64,000 bases of DNA from Sideroxydans sp. CL21 (GCF_902459525.1 NZ_LR699166.1:783501-847500); one strand, 5' to 3'; positions 31,519-40,213 are shown, counted from the first letter of the stretch. The notes: generated from the sequence alone by a model not told the origin. Numbers and translations are program-made.

Positions 31519-32019
31519 TTACGGTTTGCGGCGTTTGGAGGGAAGGTGCTGTTTGCCCTGCACCAGATCCTTGGTCGGAATCCAGCTGCGCTTCGACTTG
31601 GGCTTGTCGGTCTGTATGTTCTTCCCCTGATGGCTGTGTTGAGCCGCCTTGTAGCTCTGAATCGCCGCCAGCAACTGCTCCTGGGTGACCTGAATGCTTG
31701 GGTGCTTTTCCTTGGGATCAAAGTTGGAGAGCTGTTGCTTGATGTGGGCCAGCCGCGTGGCGCTGTCGTCCTTGGCGCGCTGCCCCGTCATCATCGCCTG
31801 CCCCTCGGCAGAGAGGGTATAGCCACCCTCTGCCTCGACGATCAGGCCACAAACACCCATGCGCGCAAACGCGTCCACCAGTTTGGACTTGGCCGGAATC
31901 TCGCCGTGTTGGGCCATGGCCAGCGCGGTGATGATCTCGTCCAGCGCGGCCGGGCGACGCTTGGCCGCAATGGTGAGGGACAACAGCAGGGCGGCATCGT
32001 CGTCGTAAACGGGGTACAT
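31519..32019 (-). CDS. Conserved hypothetical protein with winged-helix-like N-terminus
   Basis: A 166-residue protein. Residues ~1-75 (ALLLSLTIAAKRRPAALDEI, then FARMGVCGLIVEAEGGYTLS) look like a winged-helix domain by secondary-structure pattern. The C-terminal half is basic and charged, ending SKRSWIPTKDLVQGKQHLPS. It lies downstream of the phosphoesterase and ABC-3C genes on the same strand but is separated from them by a GTAGGTCGGG-type repeat. I do not recognise the family with confidence; a small DNA- or RNA-binding protein is possible. Confidence 0.6.
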   Translation of the reverse strand: MYPVYDDDAALLLSLTIAAKRRPAALDEIITALAMAQHGEIPAKSKLVDAFARMGVCGLIVEAEGGYTLSAEGQAMMTGQRAKDDSATRLAHIKQQLSNFDPKEKHPSIQVTQEQLLAAIQSYKAAQHSHQGKNIQTDKPKSKRSWIPTKDLVQGKQHLPSKRRKP

Positions 32020-32129
32020 GGTGAACCTTTGCAGAGTTAGCGTGCGTCCGGACTTGAGGGCGAGAGTGTAATGGATGCGGGCTGGTTAAGGCGGGTAACC
32101 GGTAGCCTTTGCCACAGTTTCCAAGCTCC

Positions 32130-32219
32130 GTAGGTCGGGTTAGCGCAGCCTAACCCGACGCTGCCGGCACTCCTCAATGCTGTCGGGTTACGCTGTTGCT
32201 AACCCGACCTACAGTGCTA
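32130..32219. repeat. GTAGGTCGGGTTAGCG-type palindromic repeat, copy 3 (short form)
   Basis: A 90-bp version with only the outer arms (GTAGGTCGGGTTAGCG and GCTAACCCGACCTAC plus AGTGCTA) and one internal TAACCCGACG unit. It may be the minimal form of the family. Confidence 0.75.
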
Positions 32220-32249
32220 ATTATTTCCGATGCAGACCCCTCTGATTCC

Positions 32250-33137
32250 TCATATCAGCACTACCGCCCTGTTGCAGGATACTCGATGTGTTTTAGCGGA
32301 CACTTGATAGGTGGGAAATTGCAAGATCGGGCCTTGGGGGCTGTGTTGTGGCTCGGTCGAAGCGGCAGCACCAATATATCGCACGCCAGTGATACGACGA
32401 TCCTCCGACATATGCAGATGTCCGTGTAACAGCAGCCGAACCTTGTGCGTGACGCAAAGCAGATTGAGCATCCGCCTTTGCGACTCCGGCACCTGATGCC
32501 CAATACGATCGAGCTGCGAAAAAGGGCGCTGCCCACGTTTGATCGCCGTTTCCTCTTCAGGGATATTCGGGCTGTGGTGCATGGCAATGATTTTCACAGG
32601 CACATCCCGATGCTTGTGTAACATGCTCGCCAAGTCCTTTAGTTGATAGTATCCAATATCACCCATGGCATTGGTGGCTGCGGTGAAATTTCCCAGATTA
32701 TTCGAGTTAAGTCCAAACACCACGACGCGAGGATCAGGACTATAGGCCCACGGAAACCTGGTCGGCTGGCCACCCATCAGCAGCCCCTTGTGAACCTTTG
32801 CCATGTCCTCTTCTCGGTACTGTGTACCTGTTTTTGGAAGACGCGCACCCAAACAGCAGACATCGTGGTTGCCAGGCACCACGTGCACCCGATCTTTGAT
32901 ATTGGCCTTTTCTACTGTGTCCCAGAAAAATTTCCATGTATCAATATCGCCACGATCGGTGACATCGCCCGTCACCAGTACCAGATCAGATTCCTGGATC
33001 ACCTTTGATGCGACAATCTTTCGGAAGTTGGCATTCATGCCGGTGAGTGCATCGAAGAGCTTGGGTTCTGAGCGTGCAGCGTTGTCCTTCGCCGTTAGAT
33101 GCAAGTCAGAAAGATGGGAAATTCTAAAGCTGTTCAC
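32250..33137 (-). CDS. Calcineurin-like metallophosphoesterase
   Basis: A 295-residue phosphoesterase with the full metal-binding set: HLSDLHL (DxH), VTGDVTDRGD (GDxxD), VPGNHD (GNHD), AMHHSP and LLHGHLH (GHxH). The first and last motifs bracket a compact two-metal domain like those of cyclic-nucleotide and 3',5'-phosphodiesterases. It is encoded downstream of the ABC-3C ATPase on the same strand with a 150-base gap that may hold its own promoter. Such phosphoesterases occur near conflict systems, so a link to the ABC-3C operon is possible but not shown. Confidence 0.85.
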   Translation of the reverse strand: MNSFRISHLSDLHLTAKDNAARSEPKLFDALTGMNANFRKIVASKVIQESDLVLVTGDVTDRGDIDTWKFFWDTVEKANIKDRVHVVPGNHDVCCLGARLPKTGTQYREEDMAKVHKGLLMGGQPTRFPWAYSPDPRVVVFGLNSNNLGNFTAATNAMGDIGYYQLKDLASMLHKHRDVPVKIIAMHHSPNIPEEETAIKRGQRPFSQLDRIGHQVPESQRRMLNLLCVTHKVRLLLHGHLHMSEDRRITGVRYIGAAASTEPQHSPQGPILQFPTYQVSAKTHRVSCNRAVVLI

Positions 33138-33287
33138 TGCGCTCCCAATTTTCCCTTGTACATAAGAAAAGGATTAAAGGACCCAAGCTCGAATTGTTTT
33201 TCGTTCTAATCATCTTTTCCCATATCATCTCTCTCCGCATCTTTTCCTGAAAACTAATTCGAGCCTAGCCCGTTTAAATCCATTTGC

Positions 33288-35153
33288 TCAGTTTTGCAGT
33301 AGCCCATTACGTCCGCTTCCGGTATTGCCGTAAAAGACCTCGACATGGGCAATTGTTTCAATTCCGGCAGGTGGGTCGATATTTTCAAGAATGATGAATT
33401 GACCCCAGTGGCTAATGGAAGACAGATGTTCAAAAAACGATTGCTTAAGAGGACTTGCGGCAATTCTCTTTTCATCCTCCGCGAGTGCGCCGGCTTTGGG
33501 ATTTTTTATCGGGTCGCGATACGTAATTAAGGGTGAATCCAAGATAATGAAGCCAGGATGAGGGAGACTATTTTCTCGACAATAAATGAGAAGGGCTACT
33601 TTGAAGGCAGCATGTGTAATGGCTCTCACACCCTTGCCGTTGTTGCTTCGTAACTTCCCATCAATTTTGATGTCATGCGCTTTGTCATCGAAACTCACAT
33701 GGCAGTCTCCCGGGAATTTCCAAGCCTTAAGTACTTTGCTTATAGTTAAAGCAAGTTGATGAGTTGCTGTGTCAGGTGTTTTTAGATTTGGCTTGTCATC
33801 TTTGGAAGGTTTTTTAAGGCTGTTAAACTCTTCTATCTTCGCTAATAGGTTGTTCTTGTGTTCCAGAAGAGAGAGTCCATTTTTTACTTGATCGCGTGTG
33901 TCAATGATTTCCCTAATCGTAAGTCTGCTATCGTTGGCTCGCGGGTTTAGCTGGTTGATTTCTCGTTCAACCTCGTCGAGTCGCTGGCTTAGTTGAGGGT
34001 ATTGTTCTTTAAGCGCCCGTTCTTCTGCAAGCAAGTTTGTAATGACTAATTTGATTTCCTGTCGCTGCTTTTCAATTTTAGCTATTTCAATATCTGCGCC
34101 ATTACGAATTGCGGAAATATCTTCGTGGTCATTCTTATGCTTCTGCGCGCTGGCTGGCGCGCCGCATAATGAGCAATCTTTTTCATTATCTAGTGAAAGC
34201 AAAAAGCTTGCTTCTTCAAGCGCAAGAAGGCGAGCAATGTCAGACTGATAAACGCTTTCTAGTTGAGCAAAACGACCAAGGTGGATATTAATCTCTTCTG
34301 TTCTCTGCCCAATTCTTGGAAGTTCAGTAGATAGAAATCTTCGTTCATCTAGTAGGTTGCGAACGGTGCCCTGTACGTTGTCGAATTCCGATTCGAGTTT
34401 ATCTAATGTTGAAGAGAGCCTTTCATACTGTGACGGCAAATCAGTAACATCAGGATAGTCTGCAAGTTTTGATTCGATGCCGTTAAGCATTTCATTTATA
34501 ACTTCAATGCGAACGGCCTTTGAAGTATTAAATGTTTTACCGTCTTGTAGAGGCACTATGGCGCTATCGTCCAAGCCTGTTAAAAGCAGCTTAAACACGC
34601 TCCTCTCCTTAGTCCTAGTGATATGTTGCCCGCTTTCTACGGGTGACTGTTCGCTTTGAATTGTTGTCTCGTCAGTTAGGGAAATCGCTGCAATGTCTCG
34701 GAAGCTTATCGGGTCCGTGTTGCCATTGGCATCTTTGGCTAGTCGCTTATCCGAGAAGCTGAGTTTCTCGAGTAGGAAGTGAGGGAGGCTTTTTGCACTT
34801 TTTGTTTGCTGTGTTGGAGCCAATAATTCTGGATCCTTTGCTTCATCTGTTGATTTGATAAGTCCTTTATAGAGTTTGAATCCACCTCCACTCACTGATC
34901 TTGATAGAGTGAAATTCTCTGAGTTGTTGAAGGTGAATCCAAACCAAACTTGGTCATAACCTTCACGTTCTGGAATCTCTGGCAGTTCTTTTGCTGCTCC
35001 CAGCATAAAGTCGATGGCTTTCACAGTAAATGACTTGCCAGTGTTTGACGCTCCATAAACCAGATTTAGACCGTTGCTAAAATTGAGTGTTGCAGGAGCT
35101 ACATTAGGACCAGTGAAGGTTAGGTGTCGAATGGTTAGGCTGGGCGTGTTCAT
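33288..35153 (-). CDS. ABC-three-component system ATPase (Rad50/SMC-like)
   Basis: A 621-residue ATPase. Walker A is YGASNTGKSF near residue 34. Long coiled-coil segments occupy about 215-440, interrupted by CSLCGAPAS (a CxxC pair like a zinc hook). The C-terminal half holds GFIILDSPLI (Walker B). The N-terminal line LTFTGPNVAPATLNFSNGLN is typical of the Rad50-like ATPases in ABC-3C operons. Its start overlaps the middle-component stop as TAATG, so the two are translated together. Members of this class are thought to sense or move on nucleic acid and to license the effector. Low GC relative to the core genes suggests acquisition by transfer. Confidence 0.8.
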   Translation of the reverse strand: MNTPSLTIRHLTFTGPNVAPATLNFSNGLNLVYGASNTGKSFTVKAIDFMLGAAKELPEIPEREGYDQVWFGFTFNNSENFTLSRSVSGGGFKLYKGLIKSTDEAKDPELLAPTQQTKSAKSLPHFLLEKLSFSDKRLAKDANGNTDPISFRDIAAISLTDETTIQSEQSPVESGQHITRTKERSVFKLLLTGLDDSAIVPLQDGKTFNTSKAVRIEVINEMLNGIESKLADYPDVTDLPSQYERLSSTLDKLESEFDNVQGTVRNLLDERRFLSTELPRIGQRTEEINIHLGRFAQLESVYQSDIARLLALEEASFLLSLDNEKDCSLCGAPASAQKHKNDHEDISAIRNGADIEIAKIEKQRQEIKLVITNLLAEERALKEQYPQLSQRLDEVEREINQLNPRANDSRLTIREIIDTRDQVKNGLSLLEHKNNLLAKIEEFNSLKKPSKDDKPNLKTPDTATHQLALTISKVLKAWKFPGDCHVSFDDKAHDIKIDGKLRSNNGKGVRAITHAAFKVALLIYCRENSLPHPGFIILDSPLITYRDPIKNPKAGALAEDEKRIAASPLKQSFFEHLSSISHWGQFIILENIDPPAGIETIAHVEVFYGNTGSGRNGLLQN

Positions 35154-35662
35154 TATTGTCTCCCCATCATTGCTTGTTCATCTTGGAACTCAATATTCCA
35201 ACGCCCTAGCTTATCTGCGATCAGGTCATGCAATGCCTTATCTCCTCGTGGTAGTACATGGTCGGCAAGCCAAGTGGCGCGCACCTTCAGCTTTGCTGCA
35301 TACTCTGTTTTCATCAAATCAACGAGCGGGTAGGCCTCATCCGTAGCAAAGTATGTAACACCACGTTCATTTACTTCGGTAGATACCAGATGCAGTCTGC
35401 GCATGAGTGTAATCCCCTGCTCTACAAGACTTCGTCGGACAAGTATTTCTCCATTTCTTTGAGGTAGATTTGGGTGGAGACTCTCAGGCCCGTCAATATC
35501 CCCTGTATGGACAACAAGGTGATCGAGCCAAGTCAATTGAGTCAGATCAAGGGAAATAGGGTATGAAGCGTTCAAAATTACTAGTGTGCGAATGCCGGTT
35601 TCAATGGGACTGTTAAACAGTGGCATATGGGGCAACATGTCGCGAGAGTTTATTTTTTCCAT
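35153..35662 (-). CDS. ABC-three-component system middle component (MC2-like)
   Basis: A 169-residue protein. The N-terminal PLFNSPIETGIRTLVIL and TWLDHLVVHTGDI stretches are as I remember them from MC2 proteins: a compact winged-helix-like adaptor between effector and ATPase. The rest reads as helical with EILVRRSLVEQGITLM and a C-terminal TWLADHVLPRGDKALHDLI. The ATG at 35662 lies inside the last codons of the effector gene (13-base overlap); an internal ATG at 35626 is possible. The order effector, middle component, ATPase is the standard ABC-3C order. Confidence 0.75.
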   Translation of the reverse strand: MEKINSRDMLPHMPLFNSPIETGIRTLVILNASYPISLDLTQLTWLDHLVVHTGDIDGPESLHPNLPQRNGEILVRRSLVEQGITLMRRLHLVSTEVNERGVTYFATDEAYPLVDLMKTEYAAKLKVRATWLADHVLPRGDKALHDLIADKLGRWNIEFQDEQAMMGRQ

Positions 35663-36654
35663 TTGACTTTCCCATCGTTGGCAAAGTGATGACAAATCCC
35701 TTGTTTTACCGGAATGCGCGCATGTTGGGCTAAAGGACCAGAAGGCGCTAATTGCGCTGCTTGGCTCATTACGGCATTTACGCAACCCAGCGCATCAGTA
35801 TGTTTCGCCTCGCATGTATCAATAATTCCGTGGTAGATATCGCTCTCGAAGTTCTCTAGCGTAACGTGGTCAGTGTTGTCTCGATAAAAACGTTTGAATG
35901 CGTCAGCATCGTAAAAACGCTCTCTCTGCATAGATAGATGCTGGCTATGCTTACCATGTTTTGTGACATCCTCGTGATTCGCAAATGGGAAACCTTCTCG
36001 TTGGCCATAGGCATCAATAAGCTGGTTAATATAGGGTAACTCTCGGTTATCAATGCTGCTTGGGGTGGCGCCTTTGGGCGCGGGGCCGGGATCGGCACCA
36101 AACCATTTATAAAGCACGGGTTTCGCTGCTGGATCAGACAGAATGTCATCTAACTTGAGCCTATGGATGGATGAGAAGTCATAGCTCCCAATAAATTTAT
36201 TCAATTGTTGGTCAAGCACGATCTTTGTATTTTCTACGATGTTATCTGCGCAATATTGATCCCACTCGGAAATGAGTTTTGTTTTGAATTTGTTTGGATT
36301 GAATATAAGAGTCTCTAAGTTGCGGTTTACACCACGTGGTACGACAAAATAGTACCGCTCTGGCGCAGTAAATTCTTTAAGGTAAGCGTAATAGAGAATT
36401 TTCCCAATTTCGCAAACCGCAGTGTCAGTTGGAAGGGGCTTTGCATATTGCTTGCACTGGTAGTTGTCCCAATTGCCCTCGTGCCTCTCTTTTGTACGAA
36501 ACCCAACGATATCGCGCCCCATATCGCCTGCACCTGAAAAACGAGTTGTTTCAAAATAGCCAGAGGTTTTCGCTTTGACCCAATCAAGTACAAACAGCTC
36601 CAACTGCGTATCGTCAAGAGCCAATACATCTCGATCATAGTTTTTCTTTGCCAT
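35650..36654 (-). CDS. ABC-three-component effector with Mrr-like nuclease domain and ABC-3C C-terminal domain
   Basis: A 334-residue protein. The first ~110 residues fit a PD-(D/E)xK nuclease: LELFVLDWVKAK, then FSGAGDMGRDIVGF and YQCKQYAKPL, giving the D and QxK catalytic residues typical of Mrr-type restriction endonucleases. The remainder (from about 130) has the helical build of ABC-3C C-terminal domains (NRELPYINQLIDAYGQREGF, SQHLSMQRERFYDADAFKRF). The ATG at 36654 comes two bases after the stop of the upstream methyltransferase remnant. It probably cuts invading DNA when released by the ATPase and middle component. The nuclease call is motif-based; the numbered CTD subtype is not assigned. 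Confidence 0.75.
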   Translation of the reverse strand: MAKKNYDRDVLALDDTQLELFVLDWVKAKTSGYFETTRFSGAGDMGRDIVGFRTKERHEGNWDNYQCKQYAKPLPTDTAVCEIGKILYYAYLKEFTAPERYYFVVPRGVNRNLETLIFNPNKFKTKLISEWDQYCADNIVENTKIVLDQQLNKFIGSYDFSSIHRLKLDDILSDPAAKPVLYKWFGADPGPAPKGATPSSIDNRELPYINQLIDAYGQREGFPFANHEDVTKHGKHSQHLSMQRERFYDADAFKRFYRDNTDHVTLENFESDIYHGIIDTCEAKHTDALGCVNAVMSQAAQLAPSGPLAQHARIPVKQGICHHFANDGKVKWKK

Positions 36655-36656
36655 GT

Positions 36657-37085
36657 TTATTTCACCCCCATCCCCAACCAAGCATCCGAAGTCAGCGGCC
36701 TCTTCAGCGTAGGCAGTGTCTCTTCCAGCCAAGCCAGCGCAAGCTTCTCCTTCTCGCGCCATAGAGCTTCGCTCATGTTTTCGGAATGTGGTTCGACAGG
36801 CTCACCACGAACGGACATGATTGATTTCTTCATCATCTGAATCGGTGCGCTGCCCCTGACCATGTTGTCCCAGAAGTCGCCAGTGCTGCCGACGGGGAAT
36901 GCTTTTGTGACGCCGCGTTGCGGTTTCGGCAGGTCGGGCTTGATGGCGCGCAGTGCGCCGAACTTGGTTTGCGTGGCGGGCGATTGGTCTACGGGTGTCC
37001 AAGTGGTGATGGCGATGCTGCCGCCCGGTTTGAGGGGGCTAGCGTTGTGATTGAGCGCAGGTTGTTCGCTGGATGCGTGAGACAA
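36657..37085 (-). pseudogene. UbiE-like SAM methyltransferase, 5'-truncated, with short in-frame repeat
   Basis: About 140 residues resembling the C-terminal half of a UbiE/Coq5-like methyltransferase: ASPLKPGGSIAITTWTPVD, KFGALRAIKPDLPKPQ, AFPVGSTGDFWDNMVRG and a final SDAWLGMGVK. The SAM-binding motif I is missing, so the 5' half is gone; the upstream sequence (37086-37387) is rearranged and holds only GC-rich palindromes. Between SIM and NMSEALW a ~14-residue stretch (SVRGEPVEPHSE) is encoded by a copy of the CCGTTCGTGGTGAGC repeat. The stop lies two bases before the ABC-3C effector. It is unlikely to be active. Confidence 0.6.
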
Positions 37086-37387
37086 GTCTTCCCCTTCAAT
37101 TCGAATGCCGGTCGCCCGTCGTGCGGGTGCTTGTCTTGCGCCAGCCTCGCTTCTGGGGATTCTGCTGTGAGCCTCGCTCCGTACGTGCGGCGCGATGTGC
37201 GTGGTGCAGATTCACCCGCAAGGGGTACGCCGGTGGGTACCCGGCGGCTGCGCCGCCACCCTTCCGCAGTGCAAGTGGGGCAGACTTTATTTGAGCGAGG
37301 CGGGGTGTGTCAATGCGAACGGAAGGGAAATAGATAAGCGCTTGCTGGCGCACTGTTTCTTCTATGTAAAATTAATGTGAAGCTCTA
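37086..37387. other. Rearranged stretch without a gene
   Basis: Between the methyltransferase remnant and the antitoxin remnant I see no convincing gene. It contains a palindromic unit near 37209-37265 (CACCCGCAAGGGGTACGCC and GGTACCCGGCGGCTGCGCC), a dispersed type, and T-rich sequence near 37290. It looks like a scar between broken genes. Confidence 0.5.
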
Positions 37388-37555
37388 TCAAGCCGCCATC
37401 TTCAACTCAACTTTCTTTCCCGCTCTGGTCGCCAGCGTGATCAGCATGTCCAGACTGAATTTCTCAAACTGGCCGCGTATCAGGTCGGAGACGCGCGATT
37501 GCGAAATGCCTAGCACTTGAGCGGCGTCAGCCTGTGCACATATTTCATCGTTTCA
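37388..37555 (-). pseudogene. XRE-family antitoxin (HTH) remnant
   Basis: On the minus strand the frame reads AQADAAQVLGISQSRVSDL then IRGQFEKFSLDML and a short C-terminal tail KKVELKMAA before the TGA. This is the helix-turn-helix and C-terminus of short XRE-type antitoxins (HigA/MqsA-like, ~95 residues). The first ~35 residues are missing; at ~37556 the frame ends in a stop and a palindromic element begins at 37560. No matching toxin is present. Confidence 0.65.
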
Positions 37556-37559
37556 TCCC

Positions 37560-37684
37560 CATTGATTTGGCACGCTTCGAAGCTCATAGCCTTTCGTGCC
37601 GGGCCCGTCAAAGCACAAGAGTCCATTCACATTTCGACAAGCTCAATGCGAACGGATTTTTGGATAATGAGTGCCGAATCAGTA
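37560..37684. repeat. TA-target palindromic element, copy 2 (125 bp, opposite orientation)
   Basis: The ends are decayed but clear: CATTGATTTGGCAC and GTGCCGAATCAGTA. The interior holds GTCCATTCACATTTCGACAA and GAACGGATTTTTGGAT in reverse orientation relative to the other copies. Length minus TA is 123 bp (3 x 41), equal to the copy at 39286 without its nested insert. It sits between the broken antitoxin gene and the recombinase gene. Confidence 0.75.
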
Positions 37685-37710
37685 ATCACTCATCCGAAGT
37701 CAACCCATTC

Positions 37711-39903
37711 TCAATGGGTGTCAGAATCGTCGGTCTTTTTCGCTTTAGGCGGCAGCAAGAATTCTCCCGGCCTCTGCCGGAATCGCCTGCCCAGGCTTTG
37801 CAGCAAGGCTCGCCTTTGCGTAAAAGTGACCTTGCGCGCTTTCATCGCCACGCTGAGCGCCAGGGTGAAGCTGACCACCAGATTGGTCAAGCCGATCAGC
37901 GCGATGCCCAGCACGCCGAGCCACAGTTCTTGCGGTTGCATCGCGAAATCCAGCCCGATCAGCGAGAAGCCCAGATAAGCGGAAGAGAATGTGATGTGCC
38001 GGATGTCCACCGGCAGGCCGAACAGTACGCCGATCGCAGTCATGCCGCCCAGCATGCAGCCGAAGTAGAAGTTTCCCGCCAATGCGCCCAGGTTGTTTTC
38101 CACATAGTCGGCGACCCTCGACAAGCGTGCCTTGCCCAGTAGTCGCTCCAGCCAGCGCAGTTGCTTCAGTCGCTGCGGGATGCGGTTGTACATGGCGAGG
38201 TTGTCGTGGTGGCCCGCGATCAGCCCGGACAGGAACAGGCATACACCGGCGATCGCGGCATAAAAGACCGCCAGGCTGTGGATCGGGTCGATATCTTCCA
38301 TCAGGTGATGGGCTTTTTCGGGCGAGATGAAATGCACACCTGTCGCTTGCATCACCCCCCAGGCGATCAGCATGGCCATCGGTATCACAACCAGCACGTT
38401 GCCGAGGATCGCTGCCAACTGGCTGCGCAATGTCTGCGCGATGATGCTGGTCAGGCTCTCCATGTCGCGGCTGTTGCCGCCGTGCTCGCCGATGCTGGCG
38501 GCGATGGCCGAGGCCGTCATCGCGGGCTGCTTGGTGGCGACGGTGAAGTGCAGGATGTGGATCAGCATGAAGCCCAGGCCGTAATTCAGGCTGAACAGCA
38601 GCGCCTCGGTCAGCGGTGGCAGGTGTTCCTTTGAGAGTTGCAGCTTGAGCACCGCCATGAAAGCGATGATCAGCCCCGCACCCATGGCCGATTTCAGCAG
38701 CGCAAAATATTCCGATCGCGTGCTGGTGATGTAATGCTCGCCGGTGCGGCTGGCGTTTTCCGTCACGCGCAAGGCAAGCAGCTCCAGACTTTCCCGCCAG
38801 TGTTGCCTCACGTCGTTCTTGTGGCATTCGCCGCTGACCAGGGTCTTGAACAAGCCCACCAACAGGGGGAGTGCTCGCTCACCGCTTTTGTCCTCGCGCA
38901 GTGCGGCGAGAATCGCAAGCAGCCGTTCCATGCGCTCCAGCTGCTGGGTCAGCCGCTGCAACAGGAATGTCAGGCTGATGCTGGTGCCGGAACGGGATGC
39001 GGTGCGCCGGATCTTCTGGATGATCTGCGCGCACTGGTCCAGCAATACCAGGATGTGCCGTTCGTCCTGAAACTCAAGCGAAGCGTCCGCCCATGCAAGC
39101 GAGAACTGCTCCAGATATTCGCCGACTTCATCGTTCTGGGTGAGGAAGGGCGAAGCGAATTCCTCAAGCGAGGGTTCGTTGCGTATCAGCTCCGGCTCCA
39201 GGCCGATGGAAGAGATCCGATAGGACAGCACCAGCACCGCATCCACGATGCCGCGAACCGGTGAGGGTAGGCTAGTCTCTGCAGCTATTGATCCGGCACT
39301 CTGTATCCGAGAATCCGTTCGCATTGAGCTTGTCGAAATGTGAATGGATTCTCGTGCTTCGACATAACCAGCCACTTGGTTGTCGTCTTTTGACAACCTA
39401 GTGGAATGGCTAGTAGTTCCTTCAGGCTCAGCACGAACGGCAATTAGGTTCAAAGCGTGCCCGATCAATAGCTCGTCGAAGCGCAGCGCCGCCAGCAGTT
39501 CCAGCCAGCGGGCATCCGGCACCGCGTTGACCCAGACTTCGTCGTCATCGCGGGTGAAGACTAGCGCGAAGAGGTCTTTCAGGTATTGGGAGTCGATCGC
39601 CTCCGGCAGTATCTTGTGGCTCACCCGCCGGTACAGCTCCGTGAAGAATCCGGTACTGGGGAGTATTCCCGATTCCACATACAGCGAGACCGGTTTGTGG
39701 GCGCCCAGCAACTTGAGCACCGCACCGCGCAGCGAGGCGCGCAAGTCCGGCCGCCGCCCGAGTATGTGGCAAAGCGCGCCTATCATGTGTTCCGCATAAG
39801 ACGCGTCTGCGGATTTTCTGGGGCGGATCTTTGATACGAGTCCGGCGATCAGCGTGATCTCATCGACATCGTCTTGAAGATGGCGTTGCAGCAATGCTTC
39901 CAT
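37711..39903 (-). CDS. Gcr-type site-specific recombinase family membrane protein, carrying a 61-codon in-frame insertion
   Basis: A 730-residue protein of the COG4389 family (called site-specific recombinase, although it has many membrane helices and no known integrase motif). The start is MEALLQRHLQDDVDEITLIA. Several membrane helices lie in the second half (SAMGAGLIIAFMAVLKL, LAVFYAAIAGVCLFLSG, LAGNFYFGCMLGGMTAIG). Between RFDEL and AAETSLPSPV lie 61 residues encoded by a palindromic element (39286-39470) that itself holds a 60-bp nested repeat; the frame stays open throughout. Removing the element and one TA gives a continuous protein of more usual length. Whether the extended protein works is unknown. 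True biochemical function of this family is also uncertain. Confidence 0.82.
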   Translation of the reverse strand: MEALLQRHLQDDVDEITLIAGLVSKIRPRKSADASYAEHMIGALCHILGRRPDLRASLRGAVLKLLGAHKPVSLYVESGILPSTGFFTELYRRVSHKILPEAIDSQYLKDLFALVFTRDDDEVWVNAVPDARWLELLAALRFDELLIGHALNLIAVRAEPEGTTSHSTRLSKDDNQVAGYVEARESIHISTSSMRTDSRIQSAGSIAAETSLPSPVRGIVDAVLVLSYRISSIGLEPELIRNEPSLEEFASPFLTQNDEVGEYLEQFSLAWADASLEFQDERHILVLLDQCAQIIQKIRRTASRSGTSISLTFLLQRLTQQLERMERLLAILAALREDKSGERALPLLVGLFKTLVSGECHKNDVRQHWRESLELLALRVTENASRTGEHYITSTRSEYFALLKSAMGAGLIIAFMAVLKLQLSKEHLPPLTEALLFSLNYGLGFMLIHILHFTVATKQPAMTASAIAASIGEHGGNSRDMESLTSIIAQTLRSQLAAILGNVLVVIPMAMLIAWGVMQATGVHFISPEKAHHLMEDIDPIHSLAVFYAAIAGVCLFLSGLIAGHHDNLAMYNRIPQRLKQLRWLERLLGKARLSRVADYVENNLGALAGNFYFGCMLGGMTAIGVLFGLPVDIRHITFSSAYLGFSLIGLDFAMQPQELWLGVLGIALIGLTNLVVSFTLALSVAMKARKVTFTQRRALLQSLGRRFRQRPGEFLLPPKAKKTDDSDTH
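39286..39470. repeat. TA-target palindromic element, copy 3 (185 bp), in frame inside the recombinase gene
   Basis: Ends TATTGATCCGGCAC and GTGCCCGATCAATA. Inside, after GTGCTTCGACA, 60 bp of another palindrome is inserted (TAACCAGCCACTTGGTTGTC onward, to ATGGCTAGTAGTTCC), the same palindrome found in the clpB leader. The net addition to the gene is 183 bp (61 codons) if one TA is a target duplication; the reconstructed target reads GACGAGC-TA-GCTGCAG. Confidence 0.88.
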
Positions 39904-39984
39904 AAGTATTTTTACTTTACGTGATGAGGAATGGGCCACTCCGGCTCGGCGGCCAGTATCGAATACGTGCATGTGATATGACCG

Positions 39985-40143
39985 AAGCGGATGGTGGACA
40001 GCCCTCGCTTCACGAAGTTGCAAGAGCAGTCTTTATTTGCCCCAGACAGATTTCCGGCGCGCACCAGCATCGGAGGCATGGCGGAAGATGACCGGCACGG
40101 CGTGGAGAGACAGGTGACGGGGGCGCTGTTGAGAGGGCGATGG
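39985..40143 (-). pseudogene. Decayed partial copy of the neighbouring radical SAM gene
   Basis: Stretches such as CAGATTTCCGGCG, GGAGGCATGG, AAGATGACCGG and GGGCGCTGTTGAG-AGGGCGATGG match the radical SAM gene at 41076-41957 in order, with internal deletions. The corresponding peptide LNSAPVT recurs in both. It is a remnant of a tandem duplication or an earlier gene copy; it has no intact frame. Confidence 0.65.
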
Positions 40144-40163
40144 AATACGTTCTGCATTTTCAA

Positions 40164-40196
40164 ATCCCCCTTAGTCCTCCTTTTCTAAAGGGGGAT
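40164..40196. repeat. Short palindromic repeat / possible terminator
   Basis: ATCCCCCTTA and TAAAGGGGGAT form a stem around a pyrimidine-rich loop (GTCCTCCTTTTC). This is a common dispersed hairpin in bacteria and lies directly after the ParE toxin gene's 3' end, where it could stop transcription. Confidence 0.55.
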
Positions 40197-40213
40197 CACA
40201 GCAAATCCATGCA

